Shown here: positions 23,675 to 35,021 of the stretch, piece after piece
Position numbering within the stretch: position 1 is the first letter of the stretch
How the letters are laid out: each line of letters opens with the position of its first letter
Source of the DNA: Seriola aureovittata
Lineage: Eukaryota > Chordata > Actinopteri > Carangiformes > Carangidae
Reading direction: 5' to 3'
Length of the DNA: 64,000 bases
Assembly (NCBI RefSeq): GCF_021018895.1
Contig: NC_079375.1
Coordinates: 4,178,560-4,242,559, forward strand
Program-made: the position numbers and the translations under genes
The notes under the pieces: model-generated
What the model was told of the DNA's origin: nothing
The model's input: the letters and a program-made list of their open reading frames with translations, nothing else
Database searches by the model: none

Positions 23675-26600
23675 GAAGGAGCACCTCCTTCTGACAGATG
23701 TCCTCCACTTCTCTTCTGCTCCTCTTCTTCTCCTCCGTTCCCCTGTCCTAACTGGAGGATGGTCCCTGTTACTGCTTCCCTTTGTTTTCTCCTCTCATAC
23801 TTCTCTCCTGTCATTTCGGTCTAACCCTGTCTCGTCTTGTCTTACCCTCTGTCCTCCATTCATCTCTTCGTTCCCGCAGTCATCCTCTCTATTTTAACGA
23901 ATCACTTTACGTTCCAGCTCCTCCTGTCTTTTCTCGTCACCGTCTTCTGACTGTCACTGTCTCTTTCGTCTCATCCCCTCCCTCCTTTTCCCTCTCGTCT
24001 CCTCGCCTTTTACCTCCTCTTTGTTCCACACCTCCTCTTCACTTCTCCTCATCTCCATCTCTCCTTCCATCTTAGTAAACATTGTGCCAGGAAACCGTCC
24101 AATCGATCCTGTACATAGATAGACCTTCCTTCTATTGTAATGATCCATGCAGCCTGTTTTCCAAAGTGACATTTCACTGCATTTAAACACATTTTGATAG
24201 ATTGATGAAAGTGTTCCTCTATGTTCTGTTTAGAGTATATTTATTACAGTTTCCGTTTCTAGATGAGCATTGACACAATGGGTGTCAGTTGGGTGAAGCA
24301 AGGTTCAGTGTTTTACCGAATTGACGCCGCTGATTGGTCTTTGTTTTGACTGAGTGTATGATGTTGATCATCGCGTCTATATCACTAAATCGTATCTGTG
24401 TCAGATTTTTAGTGCCATGCTTTAGTTCACATGTTTCCATGCATTATGCTACAGTGTCACAGTGTAACTCAAAAGCGCCCAGTGTTGGTCAGTAAGGTAT
24501 ATGTGAGACAAAATATTTTATCTCCCAGGAAGGCTTATTTTTCCTTAGAGTAAGTGGTGGAACATTATAAGAGAAGACACTGGAGATATCCCACTTATTT
24601 TAAGAAAGGAGGTTAAATAACTTCTTTTTTTTTTATTGTGTAATTTTGATCATCCCAGTAGAAGCAATATTGTGTTTCTTCAACATGAATCGTTATCTCT
24701 CGTGGACAACCAATATCGCGGCTTGTCAGTGAAGTAACACTAAATGTCTGCCTTAATAAAAACACAATAGATGTACTGGTAAACGTGTGTGTAGCCACCT
24801 GGAAAACGAGGCTAGTGTGCAACGCTTCATTTAAAAAAAAAAAAAAAAATGGCCTCACTCCAGCGGATTAACCTGTGGATTAAAAGTTTGCTGTGCTGGT
24901 ACTTAAAGAAAATCCCTCTGATAAACGCTGAAGAACATGGAGTCTTTAATAACCTGGGAGCAGGAAGTTAGCCTCTGCCCAAAAGTTTATGACACTTCAA
25001 CAGCAGTAATATTGTCCCTATCTTAAACATGGACCACTGCACACTGGAATGAGGCCATTATAAAATAAAGTGTTTCTGACTAGTACTTTTATGATAAAAG
25101 GGGGTAGTTTGCTTTTGAATAGCAGCTCTTCTATGTAGCATTAATGGATGATTGGTACATGTATAGTCGCTGAACATGTGTTGCATTGAAAACTAGTTTC
25201 CAGTGACACTTGGCTGATTTTCCCAAAACCATCTTTAAACTGACTGGGTTTTTGTTCTGTTGTTCTGTACATGAAAGGAGCAAAAACAATATTAAAGGAC
25301 CGAGGCAATTTATTGCTTATGCTTTAGAGGTCCCATATTTGACACTTTTGAAGTGTTGATCCGTAAGAAGATATCATTGTGGTTTTAAGAACCATCATAA
25401 AGTTCCTGACGGCTCAGTTTCTGACATTTCTCTGTGGACTGAGCACTTTTATATAGAACCTAGACCTGCTTTATAATCAAACAAACTCATAGACATGTAC
25501 CTTCACTCTACATGGGTTTTTCACCAAATCATATTCCTGTATTTCACATCTTTGAAACAGCATTTTACCTGTTTCCCAGGCAGCCGCTGGTTTCCATTAA
25601 TTCTCATATAAGATAAAAGACTAACATTAATTGATGTAATGAAATAATCTAGAGCAGTCTTTACCACGCAGAAATAATTGAACTTGCTCTGTATTTAAAT
25701 GGAAATGTATTTGGTTTATTTTAGATTCATCCTGCACAATTAAAAGCCTCCAACAGCAGATAAACACAAGTCACATTACCCACAAGTAGCCTGTATATTG
25801 GACAGTGCTGATAACCTGTCAAATTCAAGTATTCGTGCGGTAGTAGTGTTTTGGTTCATTAGAACAAAACACCCCTCCGATGCTTGGGGTGAACACATCC
25901 ATTACCTAAAGATGACTTTGGGAAAGCAGCTCGTAGTCGGTGTAAAAATCAATGCAATTTCACTGCTTTCAATTGACTGATAGTGAGTGAACAGTTTTAA
26001 ATATTTTATCCATCAAATCCTACTTTTGTTTATCGAATCTTATTGGAACCACCAATAAGACTTGCATACACTATGCTTCTAGTGCATGGCTGTTTATTCA
26101 GCAAATGAGTATGCTGTATTTTCTTCTCTGTGGCCTCTAAACTCAAACAAGCGTTTTATCTATTACCTTCACTTCAGACTATCTATTGCACAAGAAGCTC
26201 CGAGGACCTTAACAGTGCAAAAGCCAAGGATTATCATCTCTAAACCGGTGCAGATCGTGGTTTAAGTGCGTTGAAAGGTGGTGCAGCATCAATATGATGC
26301 AACACTGCAGCAAGCCGCTGTCATGTTGTTGGAATTGACTCCATTTTTCATCACAAAAACTGAAACATGCTGCAAGAAATGCTCCTTATCAAAGCCTGTT
26401 TGATGTAGAATGGGATATTATTTTTTTCTGCCTGTGTAAAGAAAGTGTCATGGTTGTTATGAAAATGTGGAAATAAGGGAAACTGCATTGAAGGATTTGA
26501 GATTATCACATTCGCCACTTTTAATGCAAGTTAAAACTAAACTTGGGCGTTTTTTTTTGTTTTTTTTGCAGTGCGGTCGCTCAATAGGTCAATTTCTCTC

Positions 26601-26760
26601 AAAGCTGTTCTTTCTTTCACGCACTCCATCAAGTATCAATAGATGGCTGGTCTGTTGCATTAACATTCTGTACATAAACCCAAACAAAAAATAATAACAG
26701 AAGATATTTTGTTCTATTGGTGTAAACAGATTGTGAATAAAGTCTCAATGTCGATGCAGT
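23675..26760 (+). other. ptprn2: Probable ptprn2 3' UTR
   Basis: No exon is recognisable after the stop codon. The first 400 bases are C/T-rich, followed by about 2.6 kb of A/T-rich sequence with scattered possible signals (AATAAA at 25064, ATTAAA at 25292 and 25739). The clearest 3' end is the AATAAA at 26736. The extent of the UTR is inferred. Confidence 0.55.
26736..26741 (+). terminator. Candidate distal polyadenylation signal of ptprn2
   Basis: AATAAA in the context TTGTGAATAAAGTC. TGTA motifs lie upstream (near 26669 and 26721), and a GT- then T-rich tract (TTGTGAGTTTTGTCTC, then T11) starts about 40 bases downstream: the arrangement of a strong vertebrate cleavage site. Confidence 0.6.
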
Positions 26761-27226
26761 ATTGTAATGCAATCTTGACTTGTGAGTTTTGTCTCTTCTT
26801 TTTTTTTTTGTCTCTTTCTTACCACAAGTTGTAAATATAAATCTATACTTATACACAATAATTTTCCCATCTGGGTGGGCGGTTAAACATCTGTTTTATA
26901 GAGCACCGAAACAACTGGCTACATTTTAAATCAGATACAGTTTCATTAAGTTAGACGTGATTCAAAACGGCGTCCTGCAGTAGACTGTGTTTTCAACTCA
27001 ACATTCAGCTTATCTCAATTTTTTTTTATCCTTCACTCTTCTGTTCAAAAGATTTCTGAGACCAGCTACTCTTCTTCTTGGGCAACACATTCACGGTGCA
27101 ACTTCAACCCTTCTACTGAGCATTTAGCAGTAGCTACACAGGTTTGATACCAACCACAGGTTCAGGGTCACGGTTTGGTTTCGTCCAACAGGAAAATTAA
27201 AAAAATTTAAAATAATAATTAAATAT
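26761..27226. other. Intergenic, nothing seen
   Basis: A/T-rich unique-looking sequence after the probable ptprn2 3' end. No exon or repeat recognised. Confidence 0.6.
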
Positions 27227-27229
27227 GGT

Positions 27230-27363
27230 TGGGAGGCGCCCCAGTAGCTCATCTGGTGGTGCATGTATTATTTGGGTGGAGTCCTGACTGCAGCAGCCTG
27301 AGGTTCCAATCTAGCCCAGGCCCATTGCTACGTGTCACACTCTGTCTCTCTCTCCCCTAACTT

Positions 27364-27437
<74 letters not shown>

Positions 27438-27480
27438 CACTGCTCCTATCATAATAAAGGCAAAATCCCCCCCAAAAACC
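27230..27480 (+). mobile_element. tRNA-derived SINE with (CT)n(AT)n tail
   Basis: Head with an A-box-like TAGCTCATCTGG (about 27246) and B-box-like GGTTCCAATCT (about 27303), then a body with CTCTCTCTCCCCTAACTTTC, a CT run, an AT run (27383-27438) and ATAATAAAGGCAAAATCCCC, the tail typical of a common percomorph SINE. The tRNA-like part is degenerate, so it is not a tRNA gene. Confidence 0.75.
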
Positions 27481-27722
27481 TTTAAAACTGCATATGGTCA
27501 AAAGGTGAGCTAAAAGACAAAAGGCAATGGGTCTGTATTACTCCAACTTGATTACAGAACTGTGCACCAAGGCTGTCATTCTGTCATTGAAGCCAATATT
27601 CAAATCTGTACAAATTCAAAACTATGCCTTTGACTCCAGTGGGGTGCCGTTGCCTTCAGTAAATTTGGCTCTTCTTATTCTCTCAGCATTCTCTCTTGCT
27701 GAAAATGCAACTGCCTTACACT

Positions 27723-28310
27723 CTGTGACTCCATTCACACCTGGCATTAAAATGCATCTCATATCCAGTTTGTATCTACATATGATTTTAACCTGATCAC
27801 ATTTCCACCAGGGATTAATAACTGCCTTCTGTGACCACACTGACATCCAATCGCTCTGTCTAGCTCATGTCACATCCTCTTCTCATTTGCGCTAGTCCAA
27901 AAAAACAACAAAAACAACGACAGATAGAGGAAGAATAGAAGATGGGTGATCTCATCTTCACTCCATCCATAAGTGTCTTGAATAACGTCCATATTTGAGG
28001 CCTCTGGAGAGGACTGATTCATGTGTTTAATGGCTAATGGCTGCTAGCTGCCTAGCTGCTACCTTGCTAATTTGGAACAGTGATGCACAATTACGTATTT
28101 CCACCCACAAAGTCGTTGCATGCGGAATGACAGCACAGTTGCATTAACACTCGTGTTCCATATGGTCACAACACGTCCCTGACCACCTCAGCAGGTGGTT
28201 AAGCCGATCGGATCATAATCCGTCTTGGGTGCATTTAATCCTGTACTTTCATGTGGTCGAACACTATCTGACTGCACCCATTTTAATACCAGGTGTAAAT
28301 GAGTTTTCAG
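27723..28310 (+). mobile_element. TIR element (MITE), 588 bp
   Basis: Left end CTGTGACTCCATTCACACCT continuing GGCATTAAAATG; right end, inverted, CTGAAAACTCATTTACACCT continuing GGTATTAAAATG. The ACACCTGG(C/T)ATTAAAATG core is nearly perfect at both ends. The right half carries GATCGGATCATAATCC and CATGTGGTCGAACACTATCT, motifs of a common fish MITE. No coding capacity. Confidence 0.75.
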
Positions 28311-30323
28311 ATTTTGTGAAAGACGTGACAGCTCTACTTGTATAGCTCTAACACATAAAGCTTCAATTAGCTTCAGGTTTTGGCCTCTGCAGGACAGGAA
28401 GACAAAGAAAAAAAACAAGCTGAGAGATACACAGCTACCAATATATCCTCTTCAGACACACACCTGCTCATCTCCAGAAAAGCTTGACAATATTAAACAG
28501 GTTGATCATCTCTGGTCTTAATCGCTGCTTAAAACCTAATGGTGACAATCAGTTCCTCAATTTAAAAGCCTTTCCGTGGCCATAATCAAATCTCACAATC
28601 TCACAATCTTTACACACAGTCACGACGCCTGCTTGGAATTGTTATTCAGCCGGCATCTCTTCAGATGAAACGGAGTGGATGAAGAGCTTTTTTAGGGTGC
28701 TTATTCAGGTGAAACAGCAGCTCGGAATCGATTGTTGAGAAAACACTCTGGGTACATAAGCTTGTGCCGCTGGCCGGCAGTGTTGACTTAGAGGGTAGGA
28801 AGTAGGGAGATCGATTTAGCAAGACGCTGCTTTTCTTCAATGATGAGTCATATGAGTAGATTTAGAGTGTCTAAGTGCTGTATTTTCACACCGAGCTGCG
28901 TCCAGAGGGCACCTTCCTTCCACCATTATGTACACAGACCCACATCAGCTGCCAGGGATGAGGACAGATCCAAGAATGGAGGCTGTAAGTGTCAGAATGC
29001 ATTACTGAATATGTAAAAGGTTCATGTCCTTAGTTCCGGTTCACAGTGACGACATGATAACAGCCACAGAGTCTAGATTGACACTCATTTTAGTGGAGAT
29101 TTTCACAAAATATAAACAACAAACTTTTTAAAAAATAACTCATCGATAGTTTATGCATATACTTACTTTAGATTTTGATACTAACAGCAGTCGAAGCTGT
29201 TACAGCAGTACTGGAGATAGGGAGGCCCTTGGTTTTTTTTTTTTACTTTTGTACTGTCAGCTGTTGAACTGAGCTGAAACCCAACACTTACATTTAAAGG
29301 TGTAATCCTCAGGCTCTCTCTCTCTGTTGTTTGCTGCCATATTATGTTCATTACCGGTGTGCTTTTGTTGCCTAAACTACAGACAGGACTGTGGTCGTGA
29401 ACTCTGGTCTCTGATGTCCCCATTGTGGCTTTTGTACACCCACCATCCACCCCGGCCTCCTCCTTCCATTCCTTTTAGAATTACATAATCCAGCCAGCGA
29501 TTACATTTCCTATAAAACGTATTTGCTGTTGCAGTTTAGTGTTGAAGAAACGTAATTTTTGCTGAAAGTTTAGCTTTTTGCCATTTTTTCTTTGTGCATT
29601 TGAGTGATGACTTCATTTTGCAGTTTTTACAAGAAAAGAGAAGCCTGAAGACATTTTATCCAAAGAGGGGGGAGAGATCTGATACATGTCTGCTGTAATT
29701 AATGAATTAATCTTGTTTTCAGGTCCCCAGGAAACCACTCTTGTCACATTTTAGCCCTTATTGCCAGAAAGTTTGCGCAGCCCTGAAGAAGATGAGTTGT
29801 AAATAGTCATTATTTTTAGTTATCATCATGTCATTTGCCACTGCTGGTGAAGCAGAACAATCACACAGAGCGACATGCATTTGCAGAAATTAAGTTTTCA
29901 GTGAGTGAGGAGATAAATGTTTATTTTCTCTTTGACACGTAGGCATATTTGAAATTCTACAATGGGGATTTTAACGGGTTTTTAAAGGCCTGAGAGGTCA
30001 TGAAACTCATTCAGCAAATAAATGACTGTGGGAACTTTAAATACAAGTGAAGCGGGAAAAAAATATAATTGCCTCAACGTTTTTTTTTCTTCCCACCAGA
30101 AAGAAGCATTATGCACTGAGACTCACAGTCGTCTACTTTATTTTACATCTAAACAAGATGCCCGAGCATGCAGTTATAATGCCGCCGTGGCTCTGCTTCA
30201 AGTAAAATATTGTCAGTTGTTCTCCTGGGAGCTAATGAGGTTCAGTGGAAAGCGGCAGTCACGTCTGTGTGAGGTTCAAAATCCTCTGCTGTTTTTTGAC
30301 ATAGCCGTTCGCTGTGTCATCGC

Positions 30324-30341
30324 CGGCCCGTTAATGGGCCG
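30324..30341. repeat. Short hairpin palindrome
   Basis: CGGCCC-GTTAAT-GGGCCG: six-base perfect arms around a homeodomain-like TTAAT core. The role is unknown. Confidence 0.6.
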
Positions 30342-31869
30342 TGTTGTTATTCCTGCAGCGAGGAGGAATCAGAAAAGACTCATTGCGGTTCGAATTTTGT
30401 TCGGAAATGAGATGTCTGCAGTTTCACTACAGCAGTTCAAATGTTTTGTCCCCATTTGCACATCAGTCAGGATGTTCTGTGACTGTTCACTGATCAATAA
30501 CAGATGCTGTGGACGGCGTGAAACATCATCTCTGAAATGTCAGTATTTCAACGGCGACCACACATGCACACACGGGCGCGTGCACACACACACACACACA
30601 TTACCTTGCGTCAAACAGTCGAGTGTTAACTGATTATTTATCTGATGGTTTACTGAGCTCACATAAAATAAAACTCAGTCATAAAACTACAGCTGTAAAA
30701 TCTCCCACCCGGGAGCTTCCAGCACTAACAGGCTCCTGTCGCTCAGCTGTCAGGGCTCAGGAACTTTCTAAAGGTCACACACACTCAATATCTCCATTTG
30801 CACACTGGCTGCGTGGCGCGCTGAAGAACATCTTGGTTTTCATTTGGGGTTAGATTGGACACACTCTCACTTGATCCACAGCTCCAGCGTCACACCTATC
30901 TTTCAGCACAAACATACTGGGAAAAGACATGCTGATGTCATATTGACATCATACCAACAACATTACATAAAATTGACACCTTTCATCATAGTTTCACTGC
31001 CTGGACTGATATTTTCAACCATTCCAGCAGCTGCATGTGGAGACGTTTTCTATCAAAAATAAATTAGAAATGAATTCATAATGAAAAGAAATCCTGCATT
31101 CAAGTAACCTGCAAACTCTGTAGAGAGATGGAGCTGGCAGTAGCTATGCAAACACAATGCAGGCATTATACTTAAACACCGTTATTCATGCAGAGCCTGT
31201 TATCATGTGACCACAGGTCTTTGTTTCAGCACACCTGAGCAAATTTCATTCACTGAAAAAGTCATCTGATAAAGTGAAAGCTTATAACTAATAATGAAAA
31301 TAAAAATGTAAAATAATTCAAATAAAACAGCTTATATTTCAAAACCAGTGCGATAAAAGCAAAAAGCAGCAGAATCTGAGCAGCGTATCCTGACAAAAAA
31401 AGTGTGACTTTCTTAGAGAAGGTTTACTACTTGTTCATGTTAGTTTTCTGGTTGTTGTTTTTTCCCAGCCTGCCCCTGGAAATTCCCTGCATCCTTTAAA
31501 TGCCCTGAACCTGAGTGTGAGAGTCAGGAGGTTGTTTCACTGCTGTGAAATCCTCAGAATGAAGGTGAATGAGGGCAGTTTAAACGGTCTGAGCCCAATT
31601 TTCAGTGATATTTACAACCCAATTAAGCTCATGCAACGTTCAGGTGTATTTGCACGGTTCTGTGCGGGACTTGAACGATTACCACTTCAACGGGCCCCTT
31701 CAAAGAGACTTGAAGCAAATTATTAAAATGAAAAAAAAAAAAAATTCTTTAATTTAAATCACCCCTCAGATCTTTTCTCATTACTGCCTCGTCCGATTGG
31801 ATTACTAATGGCCACGGCTGTGACTCTCAGCGCGCCACTTGGTCCCATCTCCCCTGCCTGCTTCACCCG

Positions 31870-32120
31870 TTGTGAGAGCACTTCTGGTATTTAGTTGATC
31901 ATTTTCATCGGTGTGGCACGTGCAGTGACCCCAATATCGCTCGCCGTCACTCATCATTAGTACCTTTATAAGCATGCGTCCAATGGCGGCCCTCATGGGG
32001 AATTTAACCATTTGCATAGAAAAATTGCTTTCCTCCACGCGACGAGAAAGGACTGTTTTGCATAATTACAAATGATGTGCGGCTGCCGGACCAGACTGAC
32101 ATGTGCACGTGGGAGAATGA
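31870..32120. promoter_or_regulatory. Candidate conserved non-coding element
   Basis: Unique-looking, non-repetitive block with an octamer-like ATTTGCATA (about 32011), TTTTGCATAATTAC (about 32056), CACGTG (about 32106) and several CpGs despite lying far from any exon. The call rests only on motif density and composition; conservation was not tested. Confidence 0.3.
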
Positions 32121-32191
32121 GGAGGAGAATTGAAGTGTGGTAGATATGATGTGTGTCGGTGGACATGAAGGACAAGCAGCTATTCTATTTC

Positions 32192-32194
<3 letters not shown>

Positions 32195-32242
<48 letters not shown>
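32195..32242 (+). repeat. (TG)24 microsatellite
   Basis: Pure TG run followed by GGGAGGGAGGAGGGGGG. Confidence 0.95.
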
Positions 32243-32244
<2 letters not shown>

Positions 32245-32486
32245 AGGGAGGAGGGGGGTTAAATGCAGTTTTTTTGTTTTTTGTTTTTCTCTTTAACATA
32301 CGAATAAATCTTATTTCACTCATACTTGTTACATAGTGTTGGATTCTGTTTTATTTTGGTGTTTCCTGTTGATCCTGTTGCTGATTCCTCTTTACCTCCT
32401 CTGATTTCCTCTTTTCCTCTTCACCTTATGGACACACACCTCTGCTGACTAGTGGGCTGAGTCTATTTAGGCCGGCCCTTTGTTTC

Positions 32487-32488
<2 letters not shown>

Positions 32489-32542
<54 letters not shown>
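32489..32542 (+). repeat. (CT)27 microsatellite
   Basis: Uninterrupted CT run. Confidence 0.97.
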
Positions 32543-32547
<5 letters not shown>

Positions 32548-33649
32548 CTGTTGCAGCAGCACTTTTGCGATGCAAGGGATCTGTTTTCTTTTCAGTGTCA
32601 CCCATCTGTTTTTAATAAACTTTAAAGTAGTAAACTTCATCCTCGTGTTGTATCCATTATTATGTTGGGTGTTTGAGCCAGCCGTAACATACTGTAACTA
32701 ATACTGTTAGCTTCAGAAACACATGAAAACAAAGTTGTGGCTAACAAGTTAGCAAACAGTTACTTATTAACACATCCAGCAGTTGGAGTTATAAGTCTAG
32801 TTTGGTCTGAGAAAAACATGTGGCTGTTTAGCTGCTCAACACTCTATTTCATCTGTCTGACATTTGGTGCTGGGCAGGTTAGTGTCCCTGGGGCATGTTT
32901 TGAATTTATGAACTGAGGTTTGAGAAACTAGTCAGAACTTCATTCCAGCAGGAAGTGGGAAATCCCATGTTTGATTAATAATGAAGTGCAGGCTACATTA
33001 CCTGAGAGCTGCACAGGCCTGTAACATGAAGTCCTTTAAATCACAGCAGTTTATGATTCATTTTCAGTCTGGAATTAAAACAAGAAACGTTTCTGTGTGA
33101 AAAAATATCTGTGCTGCCTCTGCCATCAACAGAAATCAGATTTCACTCAGATCAAAGAAAGGAGCGTCCCATGAAAATGTGATGCTCGGTTTGTATTCTG
33201 TTTGGTGTTGTTATGAAGCAGCTTCAGAGCGATGCAGCAACCTCACACTCCAGCCACTGACCACCCCCACCCCCACCCCCCTGCAGTCTGGGACATATAT
33301 TATGGAACAACTGAGTGAAAGGAGTTCAGTGGTAGGCGACTAATCAGTCCCCGTGAGAGGAGTCAGTAGAAGTCTGTCTGTTTTCCTTAGCGTTCACAGG
33401 TTTAATGTTGAGTTTCATTAATATCCCCAACTGCTGTCTCAGCACTGAGCCAGAGAGACTTCCTGTGATCTAAGATATAAAACACGGGCACTGCAATAAA
33501 CATGAAAGATGGAAAACGGACATGCAACTTCCTTGTTGCACGTAGATCGACAAACTGTCATTTTTACACTTTGGTTTTGGTATAATTTAAAAGAAAAGGG
33601 TTCACATGTTAATGGTGAGCTTTAGTTGTGTTGGTAGGTCGTAGCTTGA

Positions 33650-34080
33650 GACTGTCCTGAAAAAAAAAACGAGCCCATAGGTCGTCTGTGCACTAGGTTA
33701 TTATCACCCATAGTTACGTTTTGTTGCTAGACGACGTGGTCGTAGTCGTTATGACGGAAGCAAAGAGACAAAGTCCAGGACAGGAGGAGGTGGTGGTGGA
33801 TGGATGAATATGAAGCAGGAGAGCGGTGTTTGATTCCCATGTGGAAGTAGAAGTTTATGTTGTTTCTATAGTCCATGATCATTCGACAGCGTTAACCACG
33901 TTGTTATTATTGTAACCATGACAACAGAGACCATGTAATGTTGAGGAAGTACTTATTTAAACCCAAATCACCATCTTTTCCTAAACCTAACCAAGACATG
34001 ATCGTTATCATAGTAACCGTAGCGACGAATGTAGGTACACCGCTCTCAGTACAGTCCACGTGTTTATTATTGTAACCATG
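33650..34080 (-). repeat. Dispersed repeat, copy 3 (inverted)
   Basis: The reverse complement aligns with 18246-18645 over nearly its whole length. It also extends past that copy's end with ATGGTTACAATAATAAACAC, as in the copy at about 9.3 kb. Confidence 0.85.
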
Positions 34081-34979
34081 ACAATGCTGGTCCGGTACGC
34101 AGAATACACTCCTGTTGGTCGTATCAGAGGGTTGAAAAAAACAACCTATATGGTTGTTCAGGTTGGTTGTTGAGTAGCTTCTAATTTAAGTCTTGGCAAG
34201 AAAGACTTTTTGCTCTGTGCTGCAATTTTTCATAGTCAGGGAAAAGTTATAGGGTGGAAGATGGGCTGCTGCCATGCATACATGCATGCATGTTGAAAAC
34301 ATCAACTCAGACTTGACGCACAAGCGGGACATGTTGATTTGTAATATGTGTATATTGTAGGAGACAGGGTTGCAATCTGAGGATAGAAACAGAGGAGGAT
34401 CTGTGATTTTAAGCTTCAGGCCAGTTTCTCTCCAATCAAATCTGCTGCAGCTTTAAGGTTGTGAGCGTTAGCGACCTCCTCCATTCATCGATCCACTGTC
34501 ACTCGATACCATGGCTTTCCTGTGTTTTGCTTAAGGTCTGAGCTTAAGAGTTTCACCGCCTGAGCAGAACTTTCCATCAATGCCATTTCTCAGGCAACTT
34601 CCTCCTCTATCTGTCTCGCTCCAGTGGCCTTGGAAGTGGAGGAGAACAGCACTGAACTGGGGATGAAGAAGAAGAAGTAGAAGAAGAAGAGGAAGAAGAC
34701 TTGAAGTGATAACAGAGCCGGAGATAAAACGGACAGAGAAAACACACACAACGAGCAGCAGCGTGTTAAGACGGATGGGTTCAAGAGCTATTAGAGCCTG
34801 TCACAGTTGGCTTGTCACAGATCGGGTACACACACACACACACACACACACATACGCATCCTAGCACCTTGCACGGACTTAATTCACAAGTGTACACACA
34901 CAAGCTGACATACTCCCCACTGTGGCAATCATGCACTGACACACACTTGTTTCCTTGCTATGTGTCTCTCTATAACTCG

Positions 34980-35021
<42 letters not shown>

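Larger units (their letters stand above)
28311..33649. other. Intergenic stretch with possible regulatory blocks
   Basis: No exon recognised. A 203-codon open frame at 30022-30633 has no known match. A near-palindrome lies at 30324-30341. A motif-rich block lies at about 31870-32120. Microsatellites: (TG)n 32195-32242 and (CT)27 32489-32542. Confidence 0.6.

Noticed and set aside
27230..27320. tRNA gene
   Set aside because: Boxes are degenerate, the cloverleaf does not close, and the body and tail are those of a SINE.
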